From assembly GCF_005869225.1 (NCBI RefSeq), contig NZ_SWFP01000002.1:868001-932000 (forward strand): a stretch of 64,000 bases of DNA. Reading direction: 5' to 3'. Both the position numbers and the translations under genes were made by a program. Source of the DNA: Dyadobacter bucti (lineage in GTDB: Bacteria; Bacteroidota; Bacteroidia; Cytophagales; Spirosomataceae). A model generated the notes under the pieces. That model saw only the letters and a list, made by a program, of their open reading frames with translations, was not told the origin of the DNA and searched no databases. Positions 45,283-53,347 of the stretch are shown in pieces; within the stretch, counting starts at the first letter, position 1, and every line of letters begins with the position of its first letter.

Positions 45283-45483
45283 GCTGTTGGCTGTTAGCTG
45301 TTGGCTATCAGCTTTTTTAATTTTATTTATTTAATTATCGGGTATTAGCTTTTTGCGTGTCGTTTGGTGTTAGCTGTGGAGATTTTGGGTGTTCGGTTAT
45401 TAGCTTTCATAGATATATTACGAAAGTGAATAGTTATCGAACAAATCCAAAAAACCAAAAGCTAATAGCTAACAGCCAACAGC
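45283..45483. repeat. Inverted repeat GCTGTTGGCTGTTAGCT around the gap and the end of the binding-protein gene
   Basis: The left arm 45283-45299 (GCTGTTGGCTGTTAGCT) is exactly complementary to 45467-45483. Both arms sit in longer runs of related GCTGTTGGC/GCTATTAGC blocks. The right arm provides the last codons and the TAG (45462-45464) of the BtuF-like gene. This sequence type resembles dispersed intergenic repeats. The intervening 167 bp also contain a partial copy (about 45345-45375) but no gene. Confidence 0.65.
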
Positions 45484-46649
45484 TTCTTGTAATAAACCAG
45501 CTCCCACTTCGGCAGCAGCTCGGGGTGCAGGATCTTGATCAGATCGGCCAGTACGTCCTGCGGGTTTACAGCGCCGGATTCCCAGTAATCGTTTGCGCCC
45601 TGGGTGTTGAAACGTTTGTTGTAACCGTAAATCTGACCATTTTTAAATGCTTTGAAATCGGCATAACGCACGTCTCTTGCCAGGATTTCCTGCTTTGTTT
45701 CAATATTTCCAATACTCACATTGATCCAGAAATCGGCCTCCAGTGCAACCGGATAAACGGCTTCAAAACTAAGCGGCAAACTGCCCGTGGCTTTGGTATC
45801 TGCCCAATGGTATGCGCCGCCTGCATCTTTTAAAAACTGGCACACATAAGAGTTGCCATTGGGCACAAACCAGGCATCCCGCGAATTCATACCCGTGATC
45901 AGGCGGGGTTTTGCAGTCGCTTTTCTGCCCATATCTGCCAGCCGGTTATATTCCTTTTCCACTTTTTCGAATTTCGCATTCACCTCTGCCTCCTTGTTGA
46001 GCAGCGCACCAAGCAATTTCACCCACTCGGCCCGGGCAAGGGGCGTGGTTTCCACCCATTCTGAATTGATCAGCACCGGGATCCCGGCTGCGTTCAGGGA
46101 AGCGTAGCGGCTCATTTTGGAAACCGGACTACCCGTCGCCATGATCAGATCTGGCTTCATCGTAACCAGCAGCTCTTCATTTAAACCCTGATCCTTACCC
46201 ACCTCCACAATTTTCCCCGATCTGATGCGGTCGATCACCCTTTGTGACGAAACATACATCAGATTTCCCAAACCCGTGAGTACGTCCTCCGCTTCCAGAA
46301 AACCAACCAGACCAATGTGCAGGGACGACATCGCCACCAGGCTACGCACCGGAATTTCGATCACCTGACTCGCCGGATACCCCTTGGGCCTGGGTGTACC
46401 CCGCTGCACAAGCAGGTACGTCATGGTATCCGTATTTTTTTCAAAAGGGCTTAGTATTCTGACGATTTTGAAGTTTTTGTGGTAATCGATTGTAAATCCT
46501 TTCGCGTGGTTTATCCTGATTTTCCCCGAAAAAGAATCGTTACCGCCCCGCCTGATTTCATTTTTTTCATACAGGGAAGAAGAGCTGCTGCACCCGGCCA
46601 ACAGTCCCAGCATGACAAGTACAGCAATAGTATTTTGTTTCAAACTCAT
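45462..46649 (-). CDS. BtuF-like ABC-transporter substrate-binding lipoprotein (corrinoid type)
   Basis: ATG 46649 starts MSLKQNTIAVLVMLGLLAGC (lipobox 'LLAGC'); 395 residues. A beta-rich leader of about 70 residues is followed by a Peripla_BP_2 fold: 'LVAMSSLHIGLVGFLEAEDV', 'VEVGKDQGLNEELLVTMKPD', 'DLIMATGSPVSKM', and the long linking helix around 'EAEVNAKFEKVEKEYNRL'. Its place in the cobalamin operon points to corrinoid or cobalt-complex binding. No permease or ATPase gene is nearby, so those partners must be elsewhere. The start overlaps the ATPase stop (ATGA). The C terminus (LLAVSY) is encoded by an intergenic-type repeat. Confidence 0.85.
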   Translation of the reverse strand: MSLKQNTIAVLVMLGLLAGCSSSSSLYEKNEIRRGGNDSFSGKIRINHAKGFTIDYHKNFKIVRILSPFEKNTDTMTYLLVQRGTPRPKGYPASQVIEIPVRSLVAMSSLHIGLVGFLEAEDVLTGLGNLMYVSSQRVIDRIRSGKIVEVGKDQGLNEELLVTMKPDLIMATGSPVSKMSRYASLNAAGIPVLINSEWVETTPLARAEWVKLLGALLNKEAEVNAKFEKVEKEYNRLADMGRKATAKPRLITGMNSRDAWFVPNGNSYVCQFLKDAGGAYHWADTKATGSLPLSFEAVYPVALEADFWINVSIGNIETKQEILARDVRYADFKAFKNGQIYGYNKRFNTQGANDYWESGAVNPQDVLADLIKILHPELLPKWELVYYKKLLAVSY

Positions 46650-47176
46650 TGACAAACAGCTTTGGTAATAAACTCAACTCTTTGCTCCACCGTAGCGCGG
46701 GGCAGCTCGATAACCCGGTAACCTTCACCCGTATACACTTCATAAATAGACTGATACAGACGAAAAGATTCTTCAAATGTCTGCCAGCGTTCGTCATCGT
46801 TGACATAAATATCCTCCCAGGGCGGCGCGATAAAAACTGTGGAGGCATACCTGCACTGCTCCGAAGCCTGATAAAACAATGGATCAATTTGCAGCCCACC
46901 GGCTTTCAGATAAGCCAGAATATCGGGAATGCCCCGGTCAAAAAAAGTAACTGCATGTGTGCCGGCCGAACGGAAATTGGCTACCATTTTTGCAAGGCAA
47001 AGTCGCGCGAACGCGGCCAGATCTACCCATGGTAAGCAATTGCTTTCCAATGCAACCTGTTCCCTGATCAGTTCGCGTGATACTTCCGGCACAACCTCAA
47101 AACCCTTTTGTTTCAATGCTTCCAGCAACGTCGATTTGCCCGATCCGGGGCCACCGGTAATGATCATTCCAGGCAT
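46646..47176 (-). CDS. P-loop ATPase (AAA_28/NTPase-kinase-like) of the cobalamin operon
   Basis: Protein of 176 residues. Walker A 'IITGGPGSGKSTLLEALKQK' at the N terminus; 'VVPEVSRELIREQV' and 'VTFFDRGIPDILAYLKAGG' match the AAA_28 family (deoxynucleoside-kinase-like). 'DDERWQTFEESFRLYQSIYE' is the helical lid. It abuts cbiB (no gap) and overlaps the binding-protein gene, so it is tightly embedded in the pathway, yet no standard cobalamin step needs it. It may phosphorylate a precursor or salvaged base or nucleoside; this is speculation. Confidence 0.85.
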   Translation of the reverse strand: MPGMIITGGPGSGKSTLLEALKQKGFEVVPEVSRELIREQVALESNCLPWVDLAAFARLCLAKMVANFRSAGTHAVTFFDRGIPDILAYLKAGGLQIDPLFYQASEQCRYASTVFIAPPWEDIYVNDDERWQTFEESFRLYQSIYEVYTGEGYRVIELPRATVEQRVEFITKAVCQ

Positions 47177-48115
47177 TTATAATTTTGTTAGATGTATCAA
47201 AAAACCACATAACAATACCATCACAAAACAGACGCTGTGATTGATCCGGCTCGTTTTTTCTATTTCAAAATCCTCAATTTCCCGCTCTGTTTCACCTATA
47301 AAAGGCTTTTGTACCAACATACCGTGGTAGACATTCGGCCCGCCGAACCTGCAATTCAGTATGCCCGCCAAAGCTGCCTCGGGGTAGCCCGCGTTCGGGC
47401 TTTTATGTTTGTTGCCAAATTTCACAGCAAACCTGAACCCTCTCACACTGCCCGTAACCAGGACCATCAAAAGCGCGGTAAGCCTTGCCGGGACCAGATT
47501 GGCGACATCATCCAGCCGGGCGGCGAATTTTCCGAAACATTCATACCGTTCATTTCTGTACCCGAGCATGGAATCCATCGTATTGATCATCTTGTAAGCC
47601 ATCATACCGGGCACGCCGGCAATCAGGTAAAAAAACAATGGGGCAACCACCCCGTCGCTCAGGTTTTCGGACATTGTTTCCAGCACTGCGATCCTGATCT
47701 GCTGGGCGGAAAGCCGACTTGTATCCCGTCCCACAATCCTGGAAAGCTGCAACCTCCCCGCTTCCAGCCCGTTTGTTTTCAGTTTATCAAAAACTGCTTT
47801 TCCTTCCCGGATCAGCGTTTTATTGGCAAGTCCGTACCATACAAAAAGACTGTTGATCAATACATAAAGCCAGGGATAAGGCCGGATGATCCGATTCAGA
47901 TAATGGAAAAAGAAATAAACCGCTGCTACCATCACAATCGCCAGAAACATTCCTTTCAGAAATCTGTGGGATCCTTTATTCAGCACCTTTTCACCTTTTG
48001 CGATCATATTACCAAACACCCGCACCGGATGCGGCCAATTGTCCGGATCTCCTAGCAAAAGATCCAATAAGTACCCTGCCAGCAGCGGAATGATCAGTAA
48101 TACAGCTCTTTCCAT
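47177..48115 (-). CDS. cbiB: Adenosylcobinamide-phosphate synthase (CbiB/CobD family)
   Basis: Protein of 312 residues with several membrane helices. Signatures are 'LLGDPDNWPHPVRVFGNMI', 'VLETMSENLSDGVVAPLFFY', 'AYKMINTMDSMLGYRNERYE' and 'NAGYPEAALAGILNCRFGG', all typical of CbiB. It attaches (R)-1-amino-2-propanol phosphate, or its phosphothreonine-derived precursor, to adenosylcobyric acid in the membrane. It overlaps the aminotransferase-like gene by 22 bp. Confidence 0.96.
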   Translation of the reverse strand: MERAVLLIIPLLAGYLLDLLLGDPDNWPHPVRVFGNMIAKGEKVLNKGSHRFLKGMFLAIVMVAAVYFFFHYLNRIIRPYPWLYVLINSLFVWYGLANKTLIREGKAVFDKLKTNGLEAGRLQLSRIVGRDTSRLSAQQIRIAVLETMSENLSDGVVAPLFFYLIAGVPGMMAYKMINTMDSMLGYRNERYECFGKFAARLDDVANLVPARLTALLMVLVTGSVRGFRFAVKFGNKHKSPNAGYPEAALAGILNCRFGGPNVYHGMLVQKPFIGETEREIEDFEIEKTSRINHSVCFVMVLLCGFLIHLTKL

Positions 48116-49125
48116 TCTTCCAATGCATTGATTAACAAGCTATTTTTTCCCGGATTAAGTGTTGCCACGCGGAAATGCTGGCGGGTAAGGTTCCTGAAAT
48201 TCCCCGCATCCCTGATCAGAATGCCGTGCTTATCCAGCAGGAATTGTTTCAGTTGGCCGGCGTTTCTGACCAATGTTTTACATAGAAAAAAATGGGTAGC
48301 GCTATCTTCGGTAACAATGGCATCATTGGATTGCAGCTGTCTGACAAGATCATTTTTATCCAAAAGTATCTGTGCAACAGGCAGTTGAATTTGTTCATAT
48401 TGATCAAAAATGAATTCCCCCGCCGCCTGCGCAAGGGTATTGACCGTCCAGGGCTGCCTGATCGCCATGAGCTCCCGTATCAGATCCTCCTGCGCAACGA
48501 CATAACCCAGCCGTAGACCGGGAATGGCGTAAGCTTTTGTTAGTGAGCGCAAAACGATTACATTTTTAAATTTTTCCAAAAGCGGGATTGCAGAATCTAC
48601 GCCAATGGTGAAATCAATAAATGCCTCATCGATCACAAACAGACAACCGGGGCTGCGTTTGACCCAGAATACAAGATCAGCGAAAACCTTTCCGGTTGGG
48701 TTATTGGGGTTGCAAATAAACACCAGATCCGCTTGAAGCTGAGGCAATTCCATAGCTTCCGACCATGGCAAAAACCTGAGCTCATGCCCGAAAATATGGC
48801 AGGCATCTTCATACTCCGAAAAACTTGGTGTAAGGATAGTCGTTCTCCTGCCGGCGAAAAGCTGGGCGATGAGGTAAATGCTTTCGGTACTACCATTGTT
48901 GACCAGAATCTGTCCTTCTGAGACGCCATGGTGCGCAGCTATCTTCTTTGATAGACTCTCGGCCACCACTTCCGGATATTTGTTGACAGCGTTCCACTTT
49001 TTCCAAACGTAATCCTTCAAGCCTTCCGGCTCGCCCGCGTGCCATACATTGGTACTGAAGTCCGCTGCGATTTCTTTTCCGTGCATATAGCCGTCATCCC
49101 CGTGTCCGTGTAACATATCAATCAT
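48094..49125 (-). CDS. cobD: CobD-like L-threonine-O-3-phosphate decarboxylase (class I/II aminotransferase fold)
   Basis: Protein of 343 residues. It is a PLP aminotransferase-fold protein: 'ILVNNGSTESIYLIAQLFAG', 'LVFICNPNNPTGKVFADLVF', 'FVIDEAFIDF', and the PLP lysine in 'RSLTKAYAIPGLRLGYVVA'. The N-terminal 'HGHGDDGYMHGKEIAADFST' with 'NVWHAG' parallels 'HGGn...G....dfS.N.nP' of CobD. It decarboxylates threonine phosphate to aminopropanol phosphate for CbiB, its overlapping neighbour. Histidinol-phosphate aminotransferase is the alternative by fold, but context favours CobD. Confidence 0.92.
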   Translation of the reverse strand: MIDMLHGHGDDGYMHGKEIAADFSTNVWHAGEPEGLKDYVWKKWNAVNKYPEVVAESLSKKIAAHHGVSEGQILVNNGSTESIYLIAQLFAGRRTTILTPSFSEYEDACHIFGHELRFLPWSEAMELPQLQADLVFICNPNNPTGKVFADLVFWVKRSPGCLFVIDEAFIDFTIGVDSAIPLLEKFKNVIVLRSLTKAYAIPGLRLGYVVAQEDLIRELMAIRQPWTVNTLAQAAGEFIFDQYEQIQLPVAQILLDKNDLVRQLQSNDAIVTEDSATHFFLCKTLVRNAGQLKQFLLDKHGILIRDAGNFRNLTRQHFRVATLNPGKNSLLINALEEWKELYY

Positions 49126-50592
49126 TCAATTACGTAAACTGCTGTAAATCTGATCCATATCCACATTGGCACGGATCAGGTGGGCCAGCTTGTTATATTG
49201 TTGTTCTTTAAATTCCTGAAAACTCATCCGATGTCCCGGCGCCTCCGAGGTATAGGGGGCTAACAGGTGATCGATCACATGGTCGTTGTCCAGGATACCA
49301 TGGATGTATGTTCCCCAGGTTTTGTCACTGAGGTAATAACCGTCCTTTCTCCCGTCGCCCAGCAGCGCCACCGGGGATTCGGCACCAGAAACCTCGGTAT
49401 CGCCCATGTGTATCTCATAACCTTTACCCGCCACATCACTTTTGAGGAAAGAGAATGAACATTGCAGCGTTGTCTTCTCTCTTTTCAGTACTGTACTTAC
49501 CGGTAATATCCCAAGCCCTGGAATGCTTTCGATACTTCCTTCTACCTGAGACGGATCAGCGATTCCGGTACCAAGAATCTGGTACCCTCCGCAAATCCCT
49601 ATCACCGTTTTACCAGCTTTATGTGCTTCCGTAATAGCTTTCGCGACGCCGTTATTTTTGATAGCGAGCATATCTTCAATCGTATTTTTGCTACCGGGAA
49701 CAATCACAATGTCGGCCTTCGCGATTTCAGAAGGGTCGTGTGAGTAAAACAAATTGACCCTCGGATCATTTTCGAGCCGGTCAAAATCGGTAAAATTGGA
49801 AAGGCGCCGGAGCAGTACCACGGCTACATTAACCCTGCCTGTTACCGATTTCCGGTATTTGGAATCGAGCGAAACGGAGTCTTCCTGCTCGATATGGATA
49901 TCTCGAAAATAAGGTAAAATCCCCACCACCGGCAGCTTCGTCAAGTCTTCCAGCATACGTTTGCCGTCTTCAAATAATCGCCCGTCGCCCCGGAATTTGT
50001 TGATGATAATACCTTTCATGCAGGCACGTTCTTCCTCGGTGAGCAGGGCAATGGTCCCGTAAATGCTGCCAAAAACCCCTCCTTTGTCAATGTCGCCGAT
50101 CAGGTAGGTGGCAGCCCCGGCATGGGCTGCCATCCGCAAATTGGTTATGTCGCGGTGTTTCAGGTTCAGCTCTGAAATACTTCCCGCACCTTCCAGCACG
50201 ATGGGCGAATATTTTGCCGCAAGCCGATCATATGTTTCCTTCACCGAGGCAAACAATTCCCGGCGGTCATTTGCCATAAAATACTCGTAAGCCGACTGGT
50301 TGCCAACAGGTTTTCCATTCAAAATCACCTGTGACGATTTATCACTGGTTGGTTTTAACAGAACGGGGTTCATGTCGGACTGGCATGAAATACCGGCTGC
50401 CTCCGCCTGTACGACCTGCGCCCGACCCATTTCCAAGCCGTCGGCCGTTACATAGCTGTTCAGCGACATATTCTGCGCCTTGAAAGGCGCGGGATGATAT
50501 CCATCCTGTTTAAAAATCCGGCAAAACCCGGCGGTGATGACACTTTTCCCGACATCCGAACCGGTGCCGACGAACATAATTGGACGTAACAT
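49126..50592 (-). CDS. cobQ: Cobyric acid synthase
   Basis: ATG 50592 (MLRPIMFVGTGSDVGKS) matches the family N terminus and gives 488 residues. A start at 50670 (directly after the chelatase TAA) would add 26 residues translated from a palindromic repeat and is less likely. Features: ATP-binding 'GTGSDVGKSVITAGFCRIF', 'KAQNMSLNSYVTADGLEMGR', 'VLEGAGSISELNL', and the glutaminase Cys in 'VIGICGGYQILGTGI'. It amidates four carboxylates of adenosylcobyrinic a,c-diamide using glutamine. It directly abuts cobD downstream. Confidence 0.96.
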   Translation of the reverse strand: MLRPIMFVGTGSDVGKSVITAGFCRIFKQDGYHPAPFKAQNMSLNSYVTADGLEMGRAQVVQAEAAGISCQSDMNPVLLKPTSDKSSQVILNGKPVGNQSAYEYFMANDRRELFASVKETYDRLAAKYSPIVLEGAGSISELNLKHRDITNLRMAAHAGAATYLIGDIDKGGVFGSIYGTIALLTEEERACMKGIIINKFRGDGRLFEDGKRMLEDLTKLPVVGILPYFRDIHIEQEDSVSLDSKYRKSVTGRVNVAVVLLRRLSNFTDFDRLENDPRVNLFYSHDPSEIAKADIVIVPGSKNTIEDMLAIKNNGVAKAITEAHKAGKTVIGICGGYQILGTGIADPSQVEGSIESIPGLGILPVSTVLKREKTTLQCSFSFLKSDVAGKGYEIHMGDTEVSGAESPVALLGDGRKDGYYLSDKTWGTYIHGILDNDHVIDHLLAPYTSEAPGHRMSFQEFKEQQYNKLAHLIRANVDMDQIYSSLRN

Positions 50593-50601
50593 TTTGCTAC
50601 C

Positions 50602-50640
50602 GATATTTGGCCCGGATGGGGCCTTTTTTGGTAGCTTTTT
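50602..50640 (-). repeat. Palindromic repeat copy at the cobQ start region
   Basis: GGCCCGGATGGGGCC with flanking CTACCGATATTT is a degenerate copy of the element repeated at 52717-53345 (CTACCGATATTTTGCCCC then GCTGGGGC). It sits in the 78-bp gap between the chelatase stop and cobQ ATG 50592. A run of T/A follows the stem. Confidence 0.6.
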
Positions 50641-50670
50641 TTTGCTTTTGCGGTGATTTGTTTCTGCCAT

Positions 50671-52713
50671 TTAACTGATTTTTGACCAGATGGTGTCGGT
50701 GATGCTACTGGCGGAAAATTCTTCCAGGGACAGGCATTCGGCTCCCAGCGCTGCCGCCAGCTCTGCTGCGCGTCCGAAGCGCAAATATCCCTTTTCGGTA
50801 TCCAATACCAGCGACTGTATGCCAGAACCGGCTATGGCCGACGCCAGCTCTAAAGTATGCTGCCATGGATCGCCGCCTCCCGCCAGCGGGACATTAGCTT
50901 TTCCATCACTGAGCACAATCAACCACGGCTGGATCTGCTGACGGTTTGGATATTGTTTCAAAATCCGTTGTGCCAGTTGCATAGCATGTGCGAGGGGTGT
51001 ACGGCCGCCTGTCGGCAGGTTTTCCATTGCGCTTTCCGCGAGGTCAATGCTCGATGTAGGTTCCAGCAGTATTTCAGCCTCCACACCCCGGAATGAAATC
51101 ACACCGACCATGTCCCGCTTTTGATAAGCGTCTTTCAACAAACTCAACACACTTCCCTTCACAGCTTCCATTCTTTTCCCGGCGGCCATCGAGCCGGAAG
51201 CGTCCACCACAAAAAGGATCAGATGCCCGATTTTTCCACTTCTTATTTTTTGATGCAAATCGTCCTTTCTTATCAGGATATCATCAGGATTACGAAAAAT
51301 GGCATGGGTTAATGTCTCTGTAATGGCTATATCTTTTGCTAACGAGTCCTTTTCGGCCCTGATTTGAAAGCCTTTGGGTGTGTTGACGGCTTTACTCCGG
51401 CGGCCATTGGCCCACTCGGAGGCTGAAACAGGCGATTCTGATTGGAGATTGGGTAGCTGCTGTCCTGGCGCGGCTGCGAATACTGAAGGGCTGGTGTCGG
51501 GTGTGCACGCTTCTTCTCCGTACTCCTGGGCCCCGGGATGAATCCCGGGGTTGGGGTCGCTGCCTTCGTCGGTTTCAGGCTTCTTTCCTTCGCTCGCTTC
51601 GGCCCCGGGATAAATCCCGGGGTTGGGGTCGCTGCCTTCGTCGGTTTCAGGCTTCTTTCCTTCACTCGCTTCGGCCCCGGGATGAATCCCGGGGTTGGGG
51701 TGGCTGCCTTCGTCGGTTTCAGGCTTCTTTCCTTCGCTCGCTTCGGCCCCGGGATGAATCCCGGGGTTGGGGGGCTGGGGGTGTCTGCCTCTGCGGTGAA
51801 GAAGTACCAGGCTTGCGGCTTGTTTGATGTCTTCGGCGTTGACTTTGGCTCTCCCGGACCACGCGGCGAGGGTGATGGCTGTTTTGTACATGACGATATC
51901 TGCCCGCAAACTCGCTACCGACCATTCGATGCATACCTGGCTGATCAGTGTGAGCAGACCATCCGGCATTTCAACCGACGGCAGCAATTGCTGCGCCCGG
52001 CGGATCTGGGTTGTCAATGCTTCCTGGGAAACATTCCATTTGTTATTAAAACCCACAGGATCGGCCTCAAAGGCCATTCTTCTGCGCACCACTTCGGTTC
52101 TTTCCTTTACATCTTGCTGTGCGCCTACTTCTACCATCAACCCAAACCTATCCAGAAACTGCGGCCGCAAATTTCCTTCTTCGGGGTTCATAGTCCCTAT
52201 GAGCACAAACCTGGATGCATGACTTACAGACAGACCTTCGCGCTGCACGGTATTGATGCCGGAAGCCGATACGTCCAGCAAAATATCCACCAAGTGATCC
52301 GGCAAAAGGTTTACTTCATCGATGTACAAAATACCCCTGTGCGCTGCGGCAAGCAATCCGGGCTGCAATTTTTTCTTCTTTTCGGAAATAATCGCTTCCA
52401 GATCGAGACTTCCCAGCACCCGGTCTTCGGACGCGCCAAGGGGGAGGTCAACAAACGGCACGGCCATTTCTTCGGTTTCAAAATCCATCTCAGCAGGATT
52501 ACTAACCAGAAATTCTCCGCCTGAAATGTTAAAAACCGAATCCTTCACCCGCTGAATAACCGGCATTACCTCCGACAAACCACGTGCCGCGGTACTTTTC
52601 GCCGTCCCTTTCTCGCCTTTGATCAAAACCCCGCCGATACCCGGATTCACCGCGCACAATAACAACGCCTGCTTCAACCGCTCCTGTCCTACAATTGCCG
52701 TAAATGGATACAT
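50671..52713 (-). CDS. Magnesium/cobalt chelatase ATPase-VWA fusion (ChlI+ChlD type) partner of CobN
   Basis: ATG 52713 (MYPFTAIVGQERLKQALLL) is the normal family start; an upstream ATG at 52743 would add ten codons of repeat. The protein has 680 residues. AAA+ domain (about 1-330): Walker A 'KGEKGTAKSTAARGL', Walker B 'GILYIDEVNLL', 'RFVLIGTMNPEEGNLRPQFL'. Linker (about 335-470) with four 24-residue repeats around 'NPGIHPGAEASEGKKPETDE'. VWA domain (about 490-670): MIDAS 'FVVDASGSMAAGKRMEAV' and 'VISFRG', 'LPTGGRTPLAHAM'. It replaces the CobS/CobT chelatase ATPase pair to drive CobN. The C-terminal 'TIWSKIS' ends just before cobQ. Confidence 0.95.
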   Translation of the reverse strand: MYPFTAIVGQERLKQALLLCAVNPGIGGVLIKGEKGTAKSTAARGLSEVMPVIQRVKDSVFNISGGEFLVSNPAEMDFETEEMAVPFVDLPLGASEDRVLGSLDLEAIISEKKKKLQPGLLAAAHRGILYIDEVNLLPDHLVDILLDVSASGINTVQREGLSVSHASRFVLIGTMNPEEGNLRPQFLDRFGLMVEVGAQQDVKERTEVVRRRMAFEADPVGFNNKWNVSQEALTTQIRRAQQLLPSVEMPDGLLTLISQVCIEWSVASLRADIVMYKTAITLAAWSGRAKVNAEDIKQAASLVLLHRRGRHPQPPNPGIHPGAEASEGKKPETDEGSHPNPGIHPGAEASEGKKPETDEGSDPNPGIYPGAEASEGKKPETDEGSDPNPGIHPGAQEYGEEACTPDTSPSVFAAAPGQQLPNLQSESPVSASEWANGRRSKAVNTPKGFQIRAEKDSLAKDIAITETLTHAIFRNPDDILIRKDDLHQKIRSGKIGHLILFVVDASGSMAAGKRMEAVKGSVLSLLKDAYQKRDMVGVISFRGVEAEILLEPTSSIDLAESAMENLPTGGRTPLAHAMQLAQRILKQYPNRQQIQPWLIVLSDGKANVPLAGGGDPWQHTLELASAIAGSGIQSLVLDTEKGYLRFGRAAELAAALGAECLSLEEFSASSITDTIWSKIS
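51531..51790 (-). repeat. In-frame 72-bp tandem repeat with a perfect palindrome inside the chelatase gene
   Basis: CCCCGGGATNNATCCCGGGG occurs at 51531, 51603, 51675 and 51747, exactly 72 bp apart. The whole unit between them is nearly identical, encoding a 24-residue Pro/Glu/Gly-rich linker unit. The frame is kept in every copy. Confidence 0.9.
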
Positions 52714-52716
52714 TTT

Positions 52717-53345
52717 TACCGATATTTTGCCCCGCTGGGGCATCTTTTGTTGTTGTATTTAGCCCTGCGGGCATTTTGGGTTTTTTGACGGTGTATCTTT
52801 TTCCTCCGCTTCGCTCCTTTCCTCCTTCTTCCCTTTTCCCCCTTCTTCCCTTTCCTCCTTCAACACTTCCGGGTCTACCGATATTTTGCCCCGCTGGGGC
52901 ATCTTTTGTTGTTGTATTTAGCCCTGCGGGCATTTTGGGTTTTTTGACGGTGTATCTTTTTCCTCCGATTCGCTCCTTTCCTCCTTCTTCCCTTTTCCCC
53001 CTTCTTCCCTTTCCTCCTTCAACACTTCCGGGGCTACCGATATTTTGCCCCGCTGGGGCATCTTTTGTTGTTGTATTTAGCCCTGCGGGCATTTTGGGTT
53101 TTTTGACGGTATATCTTTTTCCTCCGATTCGCTCCTTTCCTCCTTCTTCCCTTTCCTCCTTCAACACTTCCGGGGCTACCGATATTTTGCCCCGCTGGGG
53201 CATCTTTTGTTGTTGTATTTAGCCCTGCGGGCATTTTGGGTTTTTTGACGGTGTATCTTTTTCCTCCGCTTCGCTCCTTTCCCCTTCTTCCCTTTCCTCC
53301 TTCAACACTTTCTCCTTCTTCCCTTTCCTCCTTCTTCCCTTTCCC
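52717..53345 (-). repeat. Four tandem ~159-bp repeats between cobN and the chelatase gene
   Basis: The 634-bp gap has no gene. TACCGATATTTTGCCCC begins at 52717, 52876, 53035 and 53177 (periods 159, 159, 142). Each unit holds two GC hairpins (GCCCCGCTGGGGC and GCCCTGCGGGC) in AT-rich flanks, then a pyrimidine-rich tract of CTTCCC/CCTCC blocks (purine-rich in the mRNA). The 142-bp unit has lost one block. The last copy ends in the chelatase leader, so its start codon sits directly beside the repeat. Repeat-translation frames on either strand are artefacts. Confidence 0.88.
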
Positions 53346-53347
53346 CC

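Noticed and set aside
47237..48055. 272-residue plus-strand frame opposite cbiB
   Set aside because: Antisense shadow; cbiB is supported by clear signatures.
51538..52524. 328-residue plus-strand frame opposite the chelatase gene
   Set aside because: It lies fully antisense to a well-supported gene and shows only repeat-derived and shadow sequence.
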